This document shows, in pieces, positions 27,104-37,274 of a stretch of DNA of 64,000 nucleotides. The stretch comes from Methylovorus menthalis. GTDB lineage: Bacteria; Pseudomonadota; Gammaproteobacteria; Burkholderiales; Methylophilaceae. The position numbers and the translations under genes were made by a program. The notes below the pieces were generated by a model that was given only the letters and a program-made list of their open reading frames with translations, had not been told where the DNA came from and ran no database searches. The stretch spans positions 1,116,001 to 1,180,000 of the forward strand of contig NZ_JAJAQH010000006.1 in assembly GCF_020523625.1 (NCBI RefSeq), in the 5' to 3' direction. Numbering within the stretch: the first letter of the stretch is position 1; each line of letters starts with the position of its first letter.

Positions 27104-29719
27104 ATGCCTACCGATCAAATCCCTAGCAGCCACTGTCACATGATAGACAGCATGGTCAGTCTTAACCGTTATCGGGATGGCCTACACCAATTGCAGAATG
27201 TATGGGACAACCTCTCCTTGCTGAGCCAGCTTTCGGGCACCGGCACCGACATGACGGAAACCCGGCAGGCCTTCAGCCAGGTCACCAACGATGTGCTGAA
27301 TAGCCTGGCGGAAGAAACGCTGGACAAGACAGTGACCTCTCTCACATCCAAAGCCCAGGTAACGGTCGACATCGTGGTGCGCAATCTTTTCGAGCGCACC
27401 GCAGATATCGGCTTCCTGGCGACGGATGACGATATTCGTGCGTTTCTGGACAAGCATTTCAGTGGTGCGGCCTACCCCTCGGACGTGGATGCCCTGCGCC
27501 ACCGCTTTCGCGAATACGTCAAAAAATACTCGGTCTATTCCAACATCATCCTGCTCGATACCGATGGCAATGTGCTGGTGCAACTGGATGAGAAAAACCC
27601 CGTGTCGCAAAGTCAGGATGCCCTGATTGCTGAAGCGCTGGAAACTACGGAAGCCTATGTGGAGGTGTTCCGCAAAACCGATCTGCTCCCCGAGCAGAAT
27701 ACCAGCTTGATATATGCCTACCGCGTTACCACCAGCAACCAGCGCGTGGCTGGCGTGCTGTGCCTGTGTTTCCGTTTTGAAAATGAAATGGAAGGTGTAT
27801 TTGGTGACTTAATCTCGCACCAGGATTGGGCCGTGGGCCTATTGCTGGATCAAAAAGGGTGCGTCGTCGCCAGTAGCGACAAGTACCAGATCCCCATTGG
27901 CGCCCCGCTTGAAGTGGCTGCCGACAAGGATTACCTACTCACCCGTTTTGCCGGGCGTGAATATATCGCCGTCACCTGCCAGACCAAGGGCTACCAGGGT
28001 TACATGGGGCCGGGCTGGATAGGTCACGCCATGATTCCGCTGGAGCATGCGTTTGATGGCGATATCGCGACCTCCGTAGCAGGCATCGACAAAAAGCTGC
28101 TCGCCAAGGTCATGCGCAGCCCGCTGCTTTTCTCGCAAACCCTGCTGGGCATTCCCAAGCAGGCATCCACCATTCAAAACCGGCTCAACCAGTCGGTGTG
28201 GAATGGCAATATCTGGCAAAAGCGCGAATCTGGTCAGACCGCGCATCAATCTAGCTTTTCCAAGACCTTGTTATGGGAAATCAGCAATACCGGTTTCAAG
28301 ACACAAAATGTGATTGAGACCACGGTATCCGACCTCTATCAAACCGTGGTATCGGTCATGCTGGAAAATTCGCGCTTCTTTGCTTCACTTGCCGTCGACA
28401 TCATGGATCGAAACCTCTATGAGCGCGCCAACGACTGTCGCTGGTGGGCACTGACGACGACGTTCCGTCAATTGCTGAGCCGCAGCAACCGCTCCCGCAG
28501 CGATGTCGCCGCCATCGAAAAAGTACTGTCGTATATCAACGGCTTGTACACAGTGTATGCCAACCTGGTGGTGTTTGATCGCCAGGGTGAGATCATCGCC
28601 GTCTCCAACCCGGCTTATAACGAATGCGTGGGCAGTTTTATCGAAGCCGAATGGATGTCGCGCCTGAGAGGGCTGCGCAGTTCGCAGGATTACGTGGTAT
28701 CGCGCTTTGAGGCCACACCGCTGTACAAAAACAAGCCGACTTACATTTACGCCGCCGCCATTCGATCCGAGGATGACGTGGGCATCGTGGGCGGCATTGG
28801 TATTGTCTTCGACAGCACCCCGCAGTTTTCTGCCATGCTGACAGATGCCCTGCCGCGCGACACAGCAGGCGAGCCTATTCCCGGCAGCTTCACGCTTTAT
28901 GTGGACGGCGATTTGCAGGTCATCTCTTCCACCCTGCCCGCATTCAGCGTGGGCAGCACGTTCACCATCCAGCCCTCCTTGTGCAAGCTGGCACCGGGCG
29001 AAGCCGCGTTCGATATCGTACTGCATGAAGGTCGCTATTACGCAGTTGGCTCGCGAGCATCCTCTGGCTATCGCGAGTTCAAAGGACCGAATGACCCCTA
29101 CCAGAATCCGGTCACGGCGCTGATCTTCATTCCACTGGGCAACGCAGCGGATATTGATGCCATGATCACCTCCGACAACGCCTACCAGCACACGCAATTC
29201 AAGCCCACCTCGAGCAGCACGCCGGTAGCGGGCGCCGAAGAATATGCCACCTTCTATGTCGGTAATGAGTGGATGGCGCTGCCCGCTGGCCAGGTACTGG
29301 AAGCGGTGCAGCCAGAAAACATCAAGCAGCTGCCGGAAAGTGCGCATATCCTGGAGGGCGTCATGCAGCATAGAGGCGGCGTCATCCCGGTGCTCAATCT
29401 GGCAAAACTGATCAATACCGAGTGCCACACCGCGCCTGAAAATCGACAAGTGATTGTGATCGAAGCGACGGATGAATCTCCACGTTTTGGCATCCTGGTC
29501 AGCGCACTGGGCGAGATTCCATCGATCGTGCCTTCGAATATTGAGCTTATCGCAACCATCTTCTCCATCGGCAATACGCCTGCCGAAGGCGTCACCCGGG
29601 TTAAATCCGATAGTGGCAAGGACAATCTGCTGATCGTGCTATCCACGCAAAGCCTGTGGAAGAAGATACATAACTACCAGCAGGCGCTGGAAAACAATGT
29701 CGTGCAGATAGCGGCTTGA
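27104..29719 (+). CDS. Soluble tandem Cache-like / CheW domain protein
   Basis: An 871-residue protein with two related sensor-like modules and a C-terminal CheW domain. The modules are recognisable by repeated motifs: RNLFERTAD (93-101) with VYSNIILLDTDGNVLV (144-159), and RNLYERAND (about 436-444) with VYANLVVFDRQGEIIA. Each looks like a Cache (PAS-like) ligand-binding unit. The CheW domain covers roughly residues 705-860 (YATFYVGNEWMALPAGQVLE, HRGGVIPVLNLAKL). I see no transmembrane helix or signal peptide, so the protein should be cytoplasmic, unusual for Cache domains. CheW domains couple receptors to CheA; a role as a soluble chemosensory adaptor is inference. The ATG at 27104 has GTGAG upstream; an in-frame start at 26969 is possible but has no better site. 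The sheath gene follows after 72 bases. Confidence 0.8.
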   Translation: MPTDQIPSSHCHMIDSMVSLNRYRDGLHQLQNVWDNLSLLSQLSGTGTDMTETRQAFSQVTNDVLNSLAEETLDKTVTSLTSKAQVTVDIVVRNLFERTADIGFLATDDDIRAFLDKHFSGAAYPSDVDALRHRFREYVKKYSVYSNIILLDTDGNVLVQLDEKNPVSQSQDALIAEALETTEAYVEVFRKTDLLPEQNTSLIYAYRVTTSNQRVAGVLCLCFRFENEMEGVFGDLISHQDWAVGLLLDQKGCVVASSDKYQIPIGAPLEVAADKDYLLTRFAGREYIAVTCQTKGYQGYMGPGWIGHAMIPLEHAFDGDIATSVAGIDKKLLAKVMRSPLLFSQTLLGIPKQASTIQNRLNQSVWNGNIWQKRESGQTAHQSSFSKTLLWEISNTGFKTQNVIETTVSDLYQTVVSVMLENSRFFASLAVDIMDRNLYERANDCRWWALTTTFRQLLSRSNRSRSDVAAIEKVLSYINGLYTVYANLVVFDRQGEIIAVSNPAYNECVGSFIEAEWMSRLRGLRSSQDYVVSRFEATPLYKNKPTYIYAAAIRSEDDVGIVGGIGIVFDSTPQFSAMLTDALPRDTAGEPIPGSFTLYVDGDLQVISSTLPAFSVGSTFTIQPSLCKLAPGEAAFDIVLHEGRYYAVGSRASSGYREFKGPNDPYQNPVTALIFIPLGNAADIDAMITSDNAYQHTQFKPTSSSTPVAGAEEYATFYVGNEWMALPAGQVLEAVQPENIKQLPESAHILEGVMQHRGGVIPVLNLAKLINTECHTAPENRQVIVIEATDESPRFGILVSALGEIPSIVPSNIELIATIFSIGNTPAEGVTRVKSDSGKDNLLIVLSTQSLWKKIHNYQQALENNVVQIAA

Positions 29720-29791
29720 TTGCCATCGGCGCATATAGCAAGACACCGCGCACAAGCGAGTATGATGGCGGCTTGAAATCCGCGCGAGATC

Positions 29792-31195
29792 ATGAACATG
29801 CCTAAGGAATACTCCACGCCTGGCGTGTATGTAGAAGAAACAGCAACAACTCCGCCCGCCATCGAGGCTATGGCGAGCGGAGTACCGGTATTTATTGGGT
29901 ATACAGAGATCGCTGGGACATCCCAGGAACCACTCACGCTCATACCTCGCCGTATCAGCCATCAATGGGAATTCATTCAGCTATTTGGTAGCGCGTATCC
30001 GGAAAGCGGGTTTGCAGTCACCATTCATGCAGACGGTACAGCCGCAGCCGTCGTGCAATCAAGCAGTCCGCACGTTCTGCATGACAGCCTCGAGCTGTTT
30101 TTTGCCAATGGCGGACAGGATTGCTGGGTTATTTCTACCGGCAGATTCAAATCCCCCGGCGAGCCTTTACAGCTGGCGGAGCTACAGGCGGGGCTTGACG
30201 TGGCAGCCACCATGCAGGGCATCGACCTGATCATCATTCCCGAGATGCAGGCGCTCAGCCTTGCCGATTATCGCAACTTGGCTGATGCGACCTTATCCCA
30301 CGCTGCCACCTGCCATGACCGTTTCGCCATTCTTGACATGGTGATCAAGCCTGCCACGGGCAATACCCCTAGCTTGGCGCAACATTTTCACGAGGGCGTA
30401 GAAATATTTCGTGAGCAAGCCATCGGTCAACAGCATCTGGCCTGGGGCTCGGTCTACGCCCCCCATCTTATGGTCAGCTTGCCGCGCCGCCTGGACGAAA
30501 CCAATATCTGCGTCACCCTTGCAGATGGCACCGTCGCTTCCCTTGCAAATCTCTTCGCGCATCAGCGCGCCTTGTATACTGCCGTGATTGCTGCCATTCA
30601 TGCACAGCCGCGCGCCCTGCCACCCTCAGGCGCCATCGCCGGATGTTATGCCGCACAGGATCGCAACCGCGGCATCTGGAAAGCCCCCGCCAACATGACA
30701 CTGGCATTGGTGAACGCTCCCGCTGTGGAACTGCCGGTGGCAGACTACGAAACCATGAATGTGGATGTCACGCGTGGGAAGTCTATCAACCCTATCCGGC
30801 TTTTCACGCACAAAGGCACGCTGGTATGGGGTGCCCGCACCCTCGCGGGCAATGATAATGAATGGCGCTATGTGCCCACCAGGCGCTTGTGCACCTGGAT
30901 TGAAACCTGCGTTCGGCGCAGTGTTGGCTGGCTGACGTTTGAAGAAAATACGGCAGCCACCTGGCAAAAACTGCAATCCAGTGTCGAAATATTTCTGATG
31001 ATGCTGTGGCGCAACAGTGTTTTTTTGGGGGATAAGCCCGAGCAGGCTTTTTTTGTTCGCGTGGGTCAGGGCATTACCATGACCCTGCAGGATGTGGTGG
31101 ATGGGCGTGTACGGCTGGAGATCGGTCTTGCTACACAGCGCCCATCAGAGTTTGTTCACATGCAACTCAGCTTCATGCTGCGCCCACCTGCCTGA
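29792..31195 (+). CDS. Solitary contractile-tail sheath protein (eCIS/phage type)
   Basis: A 467-residue tail sheath protein. The N terminus YSTPGVYVEETATTPPAIEA is the family hallmark and the C-terminal domain (about residues 335-467) has the conserved GKSINPIRLFTHKGTLVWGA, GNDNEWRYVPTRRL and AFFVRVGQGITMT. The strong match to sheath proteins of extracellular contractile injection systems is from memory of those families. Sheath subunits polymerise around a tube and contract. No tube, baseplate, spike or AAA+ gene is in the window, so the gene is either a leftover, one piece of a dispersed system, or domesticated. ATG at 29792 with GAG upstream; another ATG lies six bases on. Confidence 0.87.
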   Translation: MNMPKEYSTPGVYVEETATTPPAIEAMASGVPVFIGYTEIAGTSQEPLTLIPRRISHQWEFIQLFGSAYPESGFAVTIHADGTAAAVVQSSSPHVLHDSLELFFANGGQDCWVISTGRFKSPGEPLQLAELQAGLDVAATMQGIDLIIIPEMQALSLADYRNLADATLSHAATCHDRFAILDMVIKPATGNTPSLAQHFHEGVEIFREQAIGQQHLAWGSVYAPHLMVSLPRRLDETNICVTLADGTVASLANLFAHQRALYTAVIAAIHAQPRALPPSGAIAGCYAAQDRNRGIWKAPANMTLALVNAPAVELPVADYETMNVDVTRGKSINPIRLFTHKGTLVWGARTLAGNDNEWRYVPTRRLCTWIETCVRRSVGWLTFEENTAATWQKLQSSVEIFLMMLWRNSVFLGDKPEQAFFVRVGQGITMTLQDVVDGRVRLEIGLATQRPSEFVHMQLSFMLRPPA

Positions 31196-31212
31196 AGCAG
31201 GCCATAGGCCAA

Positions 31213-31671
31213 TCAGGCCTGCGATTTCACGTGACGTTTCATGAGTGAACTCTGCTCCATCTTCCAGTCGCGCTCTTTCTCGGTCTGACGCTTGTCGTAC
31301 TGTTTCTTGCCCTTGGCCAGCCCGATTTGCAGCTTGATGCGCCCGCGTGTGAAATGCAAATCAAGCGGCACCAGCGTATAGCCGGCGCGTTCCACCTTGC
31401 CGATCAGCTTGGCAATTTCTTCAGAATGCAGAAGCAACTTGCGGGTGCGAATGGCATCCGGCCGAACGTGCGTTGAAGCAGAGCCCAATGGCGTCACATG
31501 GCAGCCGATCAGGTAAATCTCCCCGCGCTGGATGATGACGTAGGCTTCTTTCAGCTGGATACGGTTATCCCGTATGGCCTTGACCTCCCAGCCCTCCAGC
31601 ACGATGCCCGCTTCGTATTTTTCCTCGATAAAATAATCGTGAAATGCTTTTTTGTTCTGTGCAATGCTCAT
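31213..31671 (-). CDS. smpB: SsrA-binding protein SmpB
   Basis: SmpB (152 residues) binds tmRNA and carries it to stalled ribosomes in trans-translation. It starts [14 protein letters not shown] and contains the conserved [16 protein letters not shown] and LIGCHVTP segments. The C-terminal basic tail ([20 protein letters not shown]), which enters the empty mRNA channel, is complete. The tmRNA gene (ssrA) is not in the window. It is divergent from ratA, a very common arrangement in gamma- and betaproteobacteria. I chose the ATG at 31671 over an in-frame upstream codon because it gives the family's usual length. Confidence 0.97.
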   Translation of the reverse strand: MSIAQNKKAFHDYFIEEKYEAGIVLEGWEVKAIRDNRIQLKEAYVIIQRGEIYLIGCHVTPLGSASTHVRPDAIRTRKLLLHSEEIAKLIGKVERAGYTLVPLDLHFTRGRIKLQIGLAKGKKQYDKRQTEKERDWKMEQSSLMKRHVKSQA

Positions 31672-31787
31672 GTCTATCCGTTCCGGTGATACATCCATGC
31701 ATGACCATGCAAGCCTGGTCAAAGTTTATGGTGTCTCACCGGGAATATGGCTTAAAATTGCCATTTTACTCCAGTTGCAAAGCTCCG

Positions 31788-32219
31788 ATGGCTCAGGTTG
31801 AAAAAACAGTATTGGTCCCGCACTCCTGCGAGCGCATGTATGCGCTGGTAGATGCCGTTGAAAACTACCCCGCATTTTTACCTTGGTGCGGCGGCACTGA
31901 AGTCATCCAGCGCGACGAGGTATCGACCACCGCCACCTTGCGCATTGATTACCACGGCATCAAGCAGCACTTCACTACCCAGAATATCAAGACCTACCCT
32001 ACCATCATGGAAATACGCCTGAAGGACGGGCCTTTTCGCCATCTGGAAGGTGTATGGCGTTTTATTCCCTTGGCAGAGGAAGCATGCAAGATCGAGTTTC
32101 GCCTGAGCTATGAATTTTCAAATGGCTTGCTGGAGAAACTGATTTCGCCGGTATTCAGCCACATTGCCAATACCTTCGTCGATGCTTTCGTAGTACGGGC
32201 AGACGAGGTTTACCGCTAG
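31788..32219 (+). CDS. ratA: RatA/Coq10-like START-domain protein
   Basis: A 143-residue protein of the RatA (PasT) family with a Coq10/START-like lipid-binding fold: MAQVEKTVLVPHSCERMYAL, then the central YPAFLPWCGGTEV and the C-terminal FVDAFVVRADEVY. In E. coli, RatA has been described as an inhibitor of 70S ribosome association and as a respiration/ubiquinone-related factor; both roles have been argued, so the function is uncertain. It is immediately followed by rnfH (13 bases), the standard ratA-ratB pair, and diverges from smpB. Confidence 0.9.
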   Translation: MAQVEKTVLVPHSCERMYALVDAVENYPAFLPWCGGTEVIQRDEVSTTATLRIDYHGIKQHFTTQNIKTYPTIMEIRLKDGPFRHLEGVWRFIPLAEEACKIEFRLSYEFSNGLLEKLISPVFSHIANTFVDAFVVRADEVYR

Positions 32220-32232
32220 ACTCACACCCCGC

Positions 32233-32535
32233 ATGGACTCCCCGCAAATACTGGTTGAAGTTGCCTACGCCGAACCCGACAGGCAGCGCATTATTCCGCT
32301 CATGGTGGAAAATGGCGCAACCGCAGAGCAGGCGATTGTCCGCTCCGGCATCTTGACTGAATTTCCCCAGATTGACCTCAGCACAAACAAGATTGGCATT
32401 TTCGGCAAGGCTGCCAGCTTGCAAACGCCCTTACGCGCCTGGGACCGAGTCGAGATTTACCGCCCACTGCTGGCAGACCCAAAAGCGATCCGCAGAAAGC
32501 GTGCTGCCGAGGGCCGGGACATGAAAAAGCGTTAA
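32233..32535 (+). CDS. rnfH: RnfH family protein (RatB)
   Basis: A small ubiquitin-like beta-grasp protein of 100 residues (UPF0125/RnfH). It starts MDSPQILVEVAYAEPDRQ, and the conserved KIGIFGKAASLQTPLRAWDR, VEIYRPLLADPK and basic tail RRKRAAEGRDMKKR are all present. The role is unknown; despite the name, association with the Rnf complex is only by genome context elsewhere. It is the second gene of the ratA-rnfH pair. Confidence 0.92.
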   Translation: MDSPQILVEVAYAEPDRQRIIPLMVENGATAEQAIVRSGILTEFPQIDLSTNKIGIFGKAASLQTPLRAWDRVEIYRPLLADPKAIRRKRAAEGRDMKKR

Positions 32536-32589
32536 AAAAGCGGGGGTCATATCACACACCGCTTAGTCATAGATTAAAACCCGTGTTCT

Positions 32590-33066
32590 CTACTTGCAGT
32601 ATTTATCGACCTGCTTCTGGGCATCCTCCAGCCCTTTATCAATCGCATTGTCATCCAGATACTCGCGCTCGCCATCGGCATTCATCTTGTAGATACGGCC
32701 GCCTTGCTGATAGTTGGCAAGATTGCCGCGTGCTGTCGCGCAATTCTCCTGTTTCTGTTTGTCAGCAGCTTGCTTTTGCTGATCCTGTTTTTTGGATCTT
32801 TCCGCATCATCCCGCCGACGCTGGGCATCAATTTCTTTCGCCAGTTTGGGATCCTTGTTGGAGGCGCCTTCTTCGACGGGGGCCTTGGCGGGGCTTGGCG
32901 CAGGTGCGGCTATCTTGCCCCCACCTACAGTTTCATATGGAAGGTTATTGGGGGGAATATCCGAGTAACGCGTGGTGCCATTGGTGTCTTTCCATTTATA
33001 AACATCGGCTATCGCCGCCAGTGGCAACAGCAATAGAGCGATAGCGAGCAAGCGCGAATGCATCAT
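32590..33066 (-). CDS. Exported DUF4124 protein
   Basis: A 158-residue secreted protein: signal peptide (MMHSRLLAIALLLLPLAAIA), the DUF4124 domain right after it (DVYKWKDTNGTTRYSDIPP), then a Pro/Ala segment and a Lys/Gln/Glu/Asp-rich, probably coiled-coil, stretch. A C-terminal pair of cysteines (NCATARGN and the end YCK) may form a disulfide. Function unknown. The ATG at 33066 has AAGGAA upstream; a second ATG follows directly. It is divergent from guaB. Confidence 0.82.
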   Translation of the reverse strand: MMHSRLLAIALLLLPLAAIADVYKWKDTNGTTRYSDIPPNNLPYETVGGGKIAAPAPSPAKAPVEEGASNKDPKLAKEIDAQRRRDDAERSKKQDQQKQAADKQKQENCATARGNLANYQQGGRIYKMNADGEREYLDDNAIDKGLEDAQKQVDKYCK

Positions 33067-33248
33067 GGAAATTCCTTGGCTAAGATTCAAGCTAGCGTAA
33101 AACCAGTGGCGTCTCTAGTCAATGCACACCTGACCAATGCTGCTTGGAGGCCTGCGGTTTATCTCGTTACAGGGTCAATAAAGCAGGGGCTGGCAAAGGT
33201 GCTTTGTGAAAAATGGGGTAGGTTGCTTACAACAACACATGATGGTCG

Positions 33249-33277
33249 TTTACCGAAATACGGCAAATCGGTATAAT
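33249..33277 (+). promoter_or_regulatory. Sigma-70-type promoter of guaB
   Basis: TTTACC (33249-33254) and TATAAT (33272-33277) are separated by an optimal 17 bases, 25 bases before the guaB ATG. I see no PurR or DnaA box that I would defend. Confidence 0.7.
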
Positions 33278-33280
33278 TAG

Positions 33281-34762
<1,482 letters not shown>

Positions 34763-34783
34763 CATCAACCTGCATTGATGCAT

Positions 34784-34821
34784 GGGCAAACCGCTTTGAT
34801 ACTGATTAAAGCCGTTTGCCC
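34784..34821 (+). terminator. Hairpin between guaB and guaA
   Basis: A 14-bp stem with one mismatch (GGGCAAACCGCTTT at 34784-34797 with 34808-34821) and a 10-base loop, followed by a moderately T-rich stretch. It may reduce guaA expression from the guaB promoter or stabilise the guaB end. Confidence 0.5.
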
Positions 34822-34848
34822 TTCATCATTTTAATGGCACTCAATACC

Positions 34849-36456
34849 ATGGCTCACCAGAAAATCCTTATCCTCGACTTTGGCTCCCAGGTCACCCAGC
34901 TGATTGCACGTCGCGTGCGTGAAGCGCATGTTTATTGCGAAATTCATCCATGCGATGTTTCTGATGATTTCGTGCGCGACTTTGGCGCCAACGGCATCAT
35001 TCTCTCCGGCAGCCATGCCAGCGTGTACGAAGAAGAAACCGACCGCGCACCGCAGGCAGTATTTGAGCTGGGCGTGCCTGTGCTCGGCATCTGCTATGGC
35101 ATGCAAACCATGGCCCAGCAGCTCGGGGGCAAGGTAGAAGCTGGCACCAAGCGCGAATTCGGCTTTGCCGAAGTACGCGCACGTGGCCACTCAGCCCTGT
35201 TCAATGCGATTCAGGACCGCACCAACAGCGAAGGCCACGGCCTGCTGGAGGTATGGATGAGCCACGGCGACAAGGTGACCGAATTGCCACCTGGCTTCAA
35301 GGTCATTGCCAGCAACGACACCACGCCGATTGCCGCCATGGCCGATGAAGAGCGCAAATTCTACGCGGTGCAGTTCCACCCCGAGGTCACGCATACCCGC
35401 CAGGGCCAGGCCATGCTAAACCGCTTTGTACTGGATATCTGCCAGACCCGCGCTGACTGGATCATGGGTGATTACATCAGCGAAGCCGTCGAGCGTATTC
35501 GTCAGCAAGTGGGCGATGAAGAAGTCATTCTGGGCCTGTCCGGCGGCGTGGACTCCAGCGTTGCAGCAGCATTGATCCACCGCGCTATCGGCGACCAGTT
35601 GACCTGTGTGTTTGTTGACCATGGCCTATTACGCCTCAACGAAGGCAAGATGGTCATGGAAATGTTTGCAGGCCAGCTGCATGCCCGCGTGATCCATGTG
35701 GATGCTACTGCGCAATTCATGGGGCAACTCACTGGCGTGAGTGACCCCGAAGCCAAGCGAAAGATCATCGGCCGTGAATTCGTAGAAGTCTTCAAGGCCG
35801 AAGCTGCCAAGCTCAAGGCGGGCACAGGTGGCCACAAAGGCGCCACTTTCCTCGCGCAAGGCACCATTTACCCCGATGTCATTGAATCCGGCGGCGCAAA
35901 GTCCAAAAAAGCCGTTACCATCAAGAGCCACCACAACGTAGGTGGCCTGCCAGAGCAATTGGGCCTGAAGCTGCTGGAACCCCTGCGCGACCTGTTCAAG
36001 GATGAAGTTCGCCAGCTGGGCGTGGCCCTCGGTCTGCCGCCTGACATGGTGTATCGTCACCCCTTCCCAGGCCCCGGCCTCGGCGTGCGGATCCTGGGTG
36101 AAGTGAAGCAGGAATTCGCCGATCTGCTGCGTCAGGCAGATGCGATTTTCATCGAAGAATTGCGTAGCACCATAGACGACGTCAGCGGCAAAAGCTGGTA
36201 CGACCTCACCAGCCAGGCCTTCACCGTCTTCCTGCCAGTGAAATCCGTCGGCGTCATGGGCGACGGCCGCACCTACGACTACGTCGTCTCCCTGCGCGCC
36301 GTCATCACCAGCGACTTCATGACCGCGCACTGGGCCGAACTCCCCTACAGCCTGCTCGGCCGCGTCTCCAACCGTATCATCAACGAAGTCCGTGGCATCA
36401 ACCGCGTCGTCTATGACATCTCCGGCAAACCACCAGCAACGATTGAGTGGGAGTGA
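34849..36456 (+). CDS. guaA: GMP synthase (glutamine-hydrolysing)
   Basis: GMP synthase (535 residues) converts XMP to GMP using ATP and glutamine. The N-terminal class I amidotransferase starts [20 protein letters not shown] and has the nucleophile Cys82 (GICYGMQ) and the QFHPEVTHT histidine/glutamate pair. The ATP-pyrophosphatase domain has the P-loop LSGGVDSS (230-237), and the C-terminal dimerisation domain ends [11 protein letters not shown]. The ATG at 34849 matches the family start; an in-frame ATG 15 bases upstream (34834) also exists. Together with guaB it makes GMP from IMP. Confidence 0.98.
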   Translation: MAHQKILILDFGSQVTQLIARRVREAHVYCEIHPCDVSDDFVRDFGANGIILSGSHASVYEEETDRAPQAVFELGVPVLGICYGMQTMAQQLGGKVEAGTKREFGFAEVRARGHSALFNAIQDRTNSEGHGLLEVWMSHGDKVTELPPGFKVIASNDTTPIAAMADEERKFYAVQFHPEVTHTRQGQAMLNRFVLDICQTRADWIMGDYISEAVERIRQQVGDEEVILGLSGGVDSSVAAALIHRAIGDQLTCVFVDHGLLRLNEGKMVMEMFAGQLHARVIHVDATAQFMGQLTGVSDPEAKRKIIGREFVEVFKAEAAKLKAGTGGHKGATFLAQGTIYPDVIESGGAKSKKAVTIKSHHNVGGLPEQLGLKLLEPLRDLFKDEVRQLGVALGLPPDMVYRHPFPGPGLGVRILGEVKQEFADLLRQADAIFIEELRSTIDDVSGKSWYDLTSQAFTVFLPVKSVGVMGDGRTYDYVVSLRAVITSDFMTAHWAELPYSLLGRVSNRIINEVRGINRVVYDISGKPPATIEWE

Positions 36457-36490
36457 AATCAGGTCACCTTCTGATTTCGTACTATCTAGG

Positions 36491-36523
36491 CTGGAGTGTG
36501 ATTAGCATCCAATCACACTCCAG
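36491..36523. repeat. Inverted repeat downstream of guaA
   Basis: A perfect 13-bp inverted repeat (CTGGAGTGTGATT at 36491-36503, complement at 36511-36523) with a 7-base loop, 35 bases after guaA. It is flanked by TATCTA on both sides (36483-36488 and 36524-36529). There is no T-run; it may be a terminator or stability hairpin. The rest of the 305-base gap to the next gene (36530-36680) holds nothing I can name. Confidence 0.55.
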
Positions 36524-36689
36524 TATCTAAGCAGCATGCCCAATGCCTGGCCAAGCGGCATGACCGAATGTATTCGCCCCAGCTCTTCCAAGCTCCCCAA
36601 CTCGTCTGCGTCTTAACCTCCTCCAAATTAAATTCCCCAACTAAAGCCCTGACAGACAAATCTCCCATCGAGTGATGTCCATATTGCTA

Positions 36690-36719
36690 TTGCGTATAAA
36701 TTAACTGCGACAATATAAT
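36690..36719 (+). promoter_or_regulatory. Promoter of the sigma/FecR/TonB-receptor genes
   Basis: TTGCGT (36690-36695) and TATAAT (36714-36719) with an 18-base spacer, 43 bases before the proposed GTG start. A Fur-box-like sequence overlaps the -10 region. Confidence 0.5.
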
Positions 36720-36735
36720 AATGATTCTCAATTGC
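36715..36735 (+). promoter_or_regulatory. Fur-box-like operator
   Basis: ATAATAATGATTCTCAATTG resembles the Fur consensus core (AATGATTCTCATT-type half-sites). It overlaps and follows the -10 hexamer, where bound Fur-Fe would block transcription. Iron repression of the downstream ECF sigma gene is expected for FecI-type systems. The match is by eye. Confidence 0.5.
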
Positions 36736-36761
36736 AACATGACCCCATCCAGGAACTCCTC

Positions 36762-37274
36762 GTGTCGAAGCCGGACCTTACCCTGCATCAAGAAGTCCAT
36801 GCCTTATACCTTGACCATTATGGCTGGCTGCAAGGCTGGATACGCCGTAAATTGGGCAATGCATTTGATGCCAATGACATGGCGCAGGATGTATTCATGC
36901 GCCTGCTATTACGCAAGCAACCCGTTCAGGCTCATCAGCCTCGCGCTTTTCTATCGACGATTGCCCACGGTTTTGTGGTCGAGCACTGGCGTCGACGGGA
37001 ACTGGAACTGGCATGGCAGGAAACGCTGGCCAGCTGGCCAGCTCCGGAAGTGCCGCCCCCTGAAAGCCGCCTGATATTCCTGGAAATACTCATTGAGATT
37101 GACCGCATGCTGGACGCCCTGAAGCCCGCGGTACGCAGTGCTTTTCTGATGGCGCAGCTTGATGGCTTAACCTGCCCGCAGATTGCTGAACGCATCGGGG
37201 TATCACTGGCAACCGTAGAGCGCTACATAGCGAAAGCATTACGGCATTGCTATACCTTGCGTTTTGAGCCATGA
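36762..37274 (+). CDS. ECF sigma factor, FecI-like
   Basis: A 170-residue ECF sigma factor of the iron-starvation (FecI) group. Region 2 includes HYGWLQGWIRRKLGNAFDAN and DMAQDVFMRLLL; region 4 has TCPQIAERIGVSLATVERY as the helix-turn-helix. It is followed by fecR (ATGA overlap) and a TonB receptor, the full surface-signalling set. I favour the GTG at 36762 (MSKPDLTLHQEV) because AGGA sits seven bases before it; an in-frame TTG at 36732 would add 10 residues. Which siderophore it responds to cannot be told. Confidence 0.87.
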   Translation: MSKPDLTLHQEVHALYLDHYGWLQGWIRRKLGNAFDANDMAQDVFMRLLLRKQPVQAHQPRAFLSTIAHGFVVEHWRRRELELAWQETLASWPAPEVPPPESRLIFLEILIEIDRMLDALKPAVRSAFLMAQLDGLTCPQIAERIGVSLATVERYIAKALRHCYTLRFEP

